DNA of 37,670 nt, taken from Acidobacterium sp. S8 (lineage in GTDB: Bacteria; Acidobacteriota; Terriglobia; Terriglobales; Acidobacteriaceae). Of the stretch, positions 34,686-37,670 are shown in pieces. The stretch covers positions 114,114 to 151,783 of the forward strand of contig NZ_LMUM01000024.1 in the NCBI RefSeq assembly GCF_009765985.1, in the 5' to 3' direction. The position numbers and the translations under genes were made by a program. The notes under the pieces were generated by a model. The model was not told where the DNA came from, ran no database searches, and saw nothing but the letters and a program-made list of their open reading frames with translations. The stretch's first letter is position 1. The number at the start of each line of letters is the position of its first letter.

Positions 34686-35561
34686 ATGGTCTACAACGTT
34701 AGCCATCGGACCACCTTTCGTTACTCGGCGCCAGTTTCAGTCGGCGACCACGTGGCATACCTAAAGCCTCGATCTTTCTCGAAGAATAGACTGGTAAAGA
34801 ACACGATAAGCATTCATCCTACGCCGTCGATTTTGACCGAGCGGGTAGACTACTTTGGTAACATCCGTTCCTTTTTTGCCATAGAGGAGCCGCATAAAGA
34901 GCTCATCGTCGAGGCAAAGAGTGAAGTCGAGATCGATAAGCAGTCCCTACCGCCGGCAAGTTTTTCGTCTCCATGGGAAATGTCCGCCAGACCCCTTGCA
35001 GAGAATCATAGTGAGGAAAGTCTGGCCGCATATCAGTTCCGGTTTGCATCGCCGCGTGTGCGTCCCAATCAGGAATTCGCAGCATACGCGCTCGTATCCT
35101 TCACGCCTGGACGCCCCATGAGAGAAGCATTGATAGAACTGACCGCGCGAATCTATAGAGACTTCCGCTTCGACTCTAAAGTGACGAACGTCCGGACTCC
35201 ACCCGAGGAAGTCTTTAGAAAGCGTCACGGCGTCTGTCAGGATTTTGCGCAGGTGGAGATTGCTTGTCTGCGCTCAATCAATGTGGCAGCTCGTTATGTG
35301 AGCGGCTATCTGCGCACCTATCCGCCACCCGGCAAACCACGCATGGTTGGCGCAGACGCATCCCATGCCTGGATCTCTGCCTATAGTTTGGATGAAGGTT
35401 GGCTTGATATGGACCCTACCAACAATGTCGCTCCAACGGATGGCCATGTCACGCTGGCCTGGGGCAGGGATTACGGCGACGTTAGTCCTCTGCGTGGTCT
35501 TATTTCGGGAGGAGGCCAACACTCTCTCAATGTGGAAGTTGATATCGAACCTCTTTCATGA
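34686..35561 (+). CDS. Transglutaminase-like protein, cluster end
   Basis: This 291-aa protein starts at the ATG at 34686, which has GGGGAG about ten bases upstream; an in-frame GTG at 34677 is less likely. The N-terminal domain (YNVSHRTTFRYSAPVSVGDH) is followed by the papain-like core, with the catalytic triad in RHGVCQDFAQVEIACLRSIN, DASHAWISAYSLDEGWLDMD and DPTNN. All three residues are kept, unlike the truncated copy at 28410. It begins just after the ATP-grasp/alpha-E stop codon and completes the operon. Confidence 0.93.
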   Translation: MVYNVSHRTTFRYSAPVSVGDHVAYLKPRSFSKNRLVKNTISIHPTPSILTERVDYFGNIRSFFAIEEPHKELIVEAKSEVEIDKQSLPPASFSSPWEMSARPLAENHSEESLAAYQFRFASPRVRPNQEFAAYALVSFTPGRPMREALIELTARIYRDFRFDSKVTNVRTPPEEVFRKRHGVCQDFAQVEIACLRSINVAARYVSGYLRTYPPPGKPRMVGADASHAWISAYSLDEGWLDMDPTNNVAPTDGHVTLAWGRDYGDVSPLRGLISGGGQHSLNVEVDIEPLS

Positions 35562-35808
35562 TTGACCTAAGTTGTGGCCCTAAACGTCCAACATTCTGTC
35601 CGGCACTGACGGACCAGCATCTTTTCGTTGTGGACCGATCATCCTTCCCGTCTAGATTTCGGATAGCCAAGCCGGCTTATCGGACGCGACCGGAAATGTG
35701 TAGATTTTCTGCGAAATCTTCGTGGCCTTTATAACTATTTCGCACATCTCCGATCCTTTGATCTTCATCTATGTTGACACCGGTTAGCGCGGGCCGAAGT
35801 GATAAGTC
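35562..35808. other. Short gene-free stretch
   Basis: No terminator with a T run is evident after the transglutaminase operon. Nothing else is recognised. Confidence 0.3.
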
Positions 35809-36045
35809 ATGGATAAACCGCCGGATTTCAAGATCGAATACGCTCTTACACAGTCAGTCCCCTACGAGTGTGCAGACCTAGGCAAGAAGGGAACTCATGC
35901 TTCCAAAGGAATTTTGCATACCGGGCGCGTGGTATGGCTTCGCGACGACGCGGCAGAAGGCGATTCTCAGCAACAAGTTTCAGTTTATGCGGATGGAATA
36001 GGAATGGTCTCACTGGAGCGTCGCTTTATAAGGCGCATAAAGTAA
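35809..36045 (+). CDS. Small conserved-looking hypothetical protein
   Basis: This 78-aa protein reads MDKPPDFKIEYALTQSVPYE, GKKGTHASKGILHTGRVVWL and VYADGIGMVSLERRFIRRIK. The beta-rich, SH3-like pattern suggests a small folded domain, but I cannot name a family. No signal peptide is present. There is a purine-rich region (GAAGTGATAAG) before the ATG. Confidence 0.5.
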   Translation: MDKPPDFKIEYALTQSVPYECADLGKKGTHASKGILHTGRVVWLRDDAAEGDSQQQVSVYADGIGMVSLERRFIRRIK

Positions 36046-36151
36046 AGTGATCAGGGATTGATTGCTTTGGGAAGCGCGACTGGCCAAATCCTTTGTGTTC
36101 AAGTCATCTTTCATTTTATGGGATATCTGTTCGGTATCAAAGAGCCAAACA

Positions 36152-36412
36152 TCAAGCACGAAACTTCGGATCGCCCGAATCGCCAGCTTCACCGTCGACC
36201 CACCTAAGCCATTTCTCAATCTCAGCAGGCATCGCAGGCCGCGCTGAGATGCTCGCTGTCTTTGCCGGCCACTGTATGCCGCTCTTCGCAAATCGATAGT
36301 GCTCGGTCACGACCGACACTTGCGACGTCGAAGTCACCTTTTCAAGTTTGCTAACGCCACGAACGTTGACGGTTAGCCAGTCGCCAGGCTTCACATCGCT
36401 AAGAATTCCCAT
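36152..36412 (-). CDS. Small hypothetical protein
   Basis: This 86-aa protein begins MGILSDVKPGDWLTVNVRGV. It has a KLEKVTSTSQVSVVTEHYRF segment like the short regulatory or accessory proteins seen on phages and islands. I do not recognise the family firmly. No clear ribosome site is visible. The last residues lie in a low-pattern tail, so its end may be altered. Confidence 0.45.
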   Translation of the reverse strand: MGILSDVKPGDWLTVNVRGVSKLEKVTSTSQVSVVTEHYRFAKSGIQWPAKTASISARPAMPAEIEKWLRWVDGEAGDSGDPKFRA

Positions 36413-36454
36413 CCATTAATTCTATGGCTGCGGCAATTCCTTATGCGTTAAACC

Positions 36455-36677
36455 ATGCAGGGAAAACAACCCTATTGGCCAGACAATCTGATCAAGCGCT
36501 ACATCCGGCCTGTGGCACGAAAGGCCGGCATTTCACAAACGGATTGGTTGGCACACCTTCCGCCATACCTTCGGAACTTTTCTGAAGGCAAATGGAGAAG
36601 ATGTAAAGACCGTTCAGGAGCTTTTGCAGCACGCTACCAGTAGGATCACACTTGAGGTTTATCGACCAGCTCAATGA
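36455..36677 (+). pseudogene. Tyrosine recombinase (integrase) C-terminal fragment, frameshifted
   Basis: The first frame gives YWPDNLIKRYIRPVARKAGI. Near 36535 coding moves one frame to KRIGWHTFRHTFGTFLKANG, EDVKTVQELLQHATSRITLE and VYRPA. The catalytic HTFRH (His-x-x-Arg), the His of LLQHAT and the nucleophile Tyr of LEVY are all present, but the N-terminal DNA-binding half and the last residues after the Tyr are missing. It ends exactly where the HsdM fragment on the other strand begins. It cannot be functional. Confidence 0.8.
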
Positions 36678-37078
36678 CTTCGCGGAGGTTGTAGCCAGAC
36701 TGGAACTTGTTTTTGAGTTCGCCGAAGATCTCACCAATCTTGTACTCGATGGTGTCGGGACGGTCTGCCCGCTGTTTGAAGCCCTTCAGGTAGGGAAAGA
36801 GTTTTTGGTCAACGAAGTCGCGGAGGTCGTCGCCGATTAGGGCGCTGTTGTGGTCAAGAGTACCGCTTGCATTGAGGGGCGTGGCCCATGAATGCCAGCG
36901 GTAGGGTTTTTCCAGTAGAAACGTGCAATTCGGCGATCTGTGCGCGATCCTGTTCGAGGGCGTCAAGGTATTTGAGGAAAAGCAGCCACGAGGTCTGCTC
37001 AATATAATCAAGTTCAGACGACACACCGGCATCTTTGCGGAGGATATCGTCGATCTTCTTAAAAGCCTGTTCGAACAT
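36646..37078 (-). pseudogene. hsdM: Type I restriction-modification methyltransferase (HsdM) N-terminal fragment
   Basis: The first frame (from 37078) gives MFEQAFKKIDDILRKDAGVS, SELDYIEQTSWLLFLKYLDA and LEQDRAQIAEL, the HsdM_N helical domain. Near 36920 coding passes to another frame, LEKPYRWHSWATPLNASGTL, DDLRDFVDQKLFPYLKGFKQ, TIEYKIGEIFGELKNKFQSG and YNLREVIELVD. At that point the family would continue into the methyltransferase core, but the homology stops. The SAM-binding and NPPF motifs are lost. A frameshift and a truncation make it inactive. Confidence 0.8.
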
Positions 37079-37147
37079 TCTGGGATACCTTTTCTGCGGG
37101 TCTCCCTACAGGATAAGCGACTGATGGCAAAGGATGGACTCAGAGCG

Positions 37148-37172
37148 ATTGTCTCGGCAGCGCCGAGACAAT
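37148..37172. repeat. Perfect inverted repeat
   Basis: ATTGTCTCGGC and GCCGAGACAAT form a perfect 11-bp stem with a three-base loop (AGC) between the HsdM and relaxase fragments. No T run follows on either strand. It may be a terminator, a recombination site or part of an origin-of-transfer-like structure. Confidence 0.45.
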
Positions 37173-37208
37173 TCCCCAGACCTGATGGGCGTCATCATTT
37201 CAGTATAG

Positions 37209-37535
37209 GTGTCACTAGGAAAAGACAATGCCGAGTGGCACGGTCGGGGAGCGAAGTTGCTCGGACTGAATGGCACGATCACGCATGAGCAGTTCGAAGC
37301 CGTTCGTGAGGGGCTCCACCCCGAGACAGGTGAGTTCCTTCGTCCGCGCCATAGCGCGGATCGAATTGCTACTGATGGCGAAGTCGAAAGCAAGGCGCGG
37401 TCGCTTTATGACTTTACGTTTTCGGCTCCAAAGTCTGTCTCAGTCCAAGCTCTCGTCGGGGGCGATGACAGGCTGCTGGAAGCACATCGTCACGCCGTGA
37501 ACGTGGCGTTGCAAGAAGCGGAGCGCTACGCGGGG
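37209..37535 (+). pseudogene. trwC: MobF (TrwC-type) relaxase fragment
   Basis: The open frame reads EWHGRGAKLLGLNGTITHEQ, FEAVREGLHPETGEFLRPRH, LYDFTFSAPKSVSVQALVGG and DDRLLEAHRHAVNVALQEAE. This is the N-terminal relaxase domain of conjugative TrwC/TraI proteins. The usual first 30-40 residues with the nicking tyrosines are absent; an in-frame TAG stands at 37206. The homology ends near 37530, before the metal-binding three-His motif. It is a remnant of a conjugative element. Confidence 0.8.
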
Positions 37536-37670
37536 ACAAGGGTATCCTTCGCATTCACCCCAATACCCTTCAACGCCTTGCACGGTGCGGTCGTGTCACC
37601 GGCTACCGCGTCGGGAAGCTGTGGCGGTTTCACGCCTCCGACCTGGAAGGCCGCCACGATAGCTTCTCTT
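37536..37670 (+). pseudogene. Excisionase-type HTH (HTH_17) fragment
   Basis: In a different frame from the relaxase the sequence reads ILRIHPNTLQRLARCGRVTG followed by YRVGKLWRFHASDLEGR. This is the winged helix typical of excisionase-family or MerR-like DNA-binding proteins. Its beginning is replaced by relaxase sequence, and it runs to the window edge, so whether the 3' end is intact cannot be seen. Confidence 0.6.

Noticed and set aside
1-37670. CRISPR array
   Set aside because: No regularly spaced direct repeats were seen; the only tandem repeat is the coding W-x-N tract.

Overview
The window looks like an acidobacterial (Terriglobia-type) chromosome segment. The grounds are moderate GC, many secreted proteins with Tat or lipoprotein signals, a beta-propeller sensor kinase, Ig-like lipoproteins, DUF892 and DUF362 proteins and a transglutaminase/ATP-grasp cluster. 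The assignment is inferred from gene content; no rRNA or marker gene is present.

Layout. 0-4.5 kb is decayed: a Tat-exported aldo/keto reductase with an in-frame stop, an intact DUF892 ferritin-like gene with a terminator, a frameshifted secreted protein, and an IS110-family remnant lying in an IS30-family remnant that itself cuts a DUF6790-like gene. 5-18.9 kb is the core of interest: a radical-SAM peptide-modification operon of the GRRM type (minus strand: precursor with 12 W-x-N motifs, radical SAM/SPASM enzyme, two secreted partner proteins, terminator). It sits beside a beta-propeller histidine kinase, a NarL-type regulator, an orphan receiver protein, a secreted protein plus Ig-like lipoprotein pair, and a 546-aa secreted protein.

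Five intergenic regions in this stretch carry the same 18-bp near-palindrome (consensus YYRTGYRG-AA-CYRCAYRG), each oriented with the AA core reading toward the gene it precedes. A second, degenerate copy of the operon (receiver fragment, operator, precursor 5' end, partner paralogue) lies inverted at 7.86-9.08 kb. I read this as one regulon: the kinase and NarL regulator probably control secretion and maturation of a cyclophane-type peptide and its extracytoplasmic partners. The regulator-operator link is inferred.

18.9-24 kb is again accessory and broken: an HNH nuclease with two frameshifts, a secreted lipoprotein, a truncated DUF1016 nuclease, a split ArdC-like antirestriction protein, a LysR fragment, an HxlR regulator and the 3' half of a tRNA-Val. 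25-27.7 kb holds two Tat-exported proteins (DUF362 and a mannonate-dehydratase-like enolase). 28.4-35.6 kb is a transglutaminase cluster: truncated transglutaminase, transglutaminase-DUF2126, circularly permuted ATP-grasp fused to alpha-E, transglutaminase. 35.8-37.67 kb ends in a mosaic of fragments: tyrosine recombinase, HsdM, MobF relaxase and an excisionase-type HTH.
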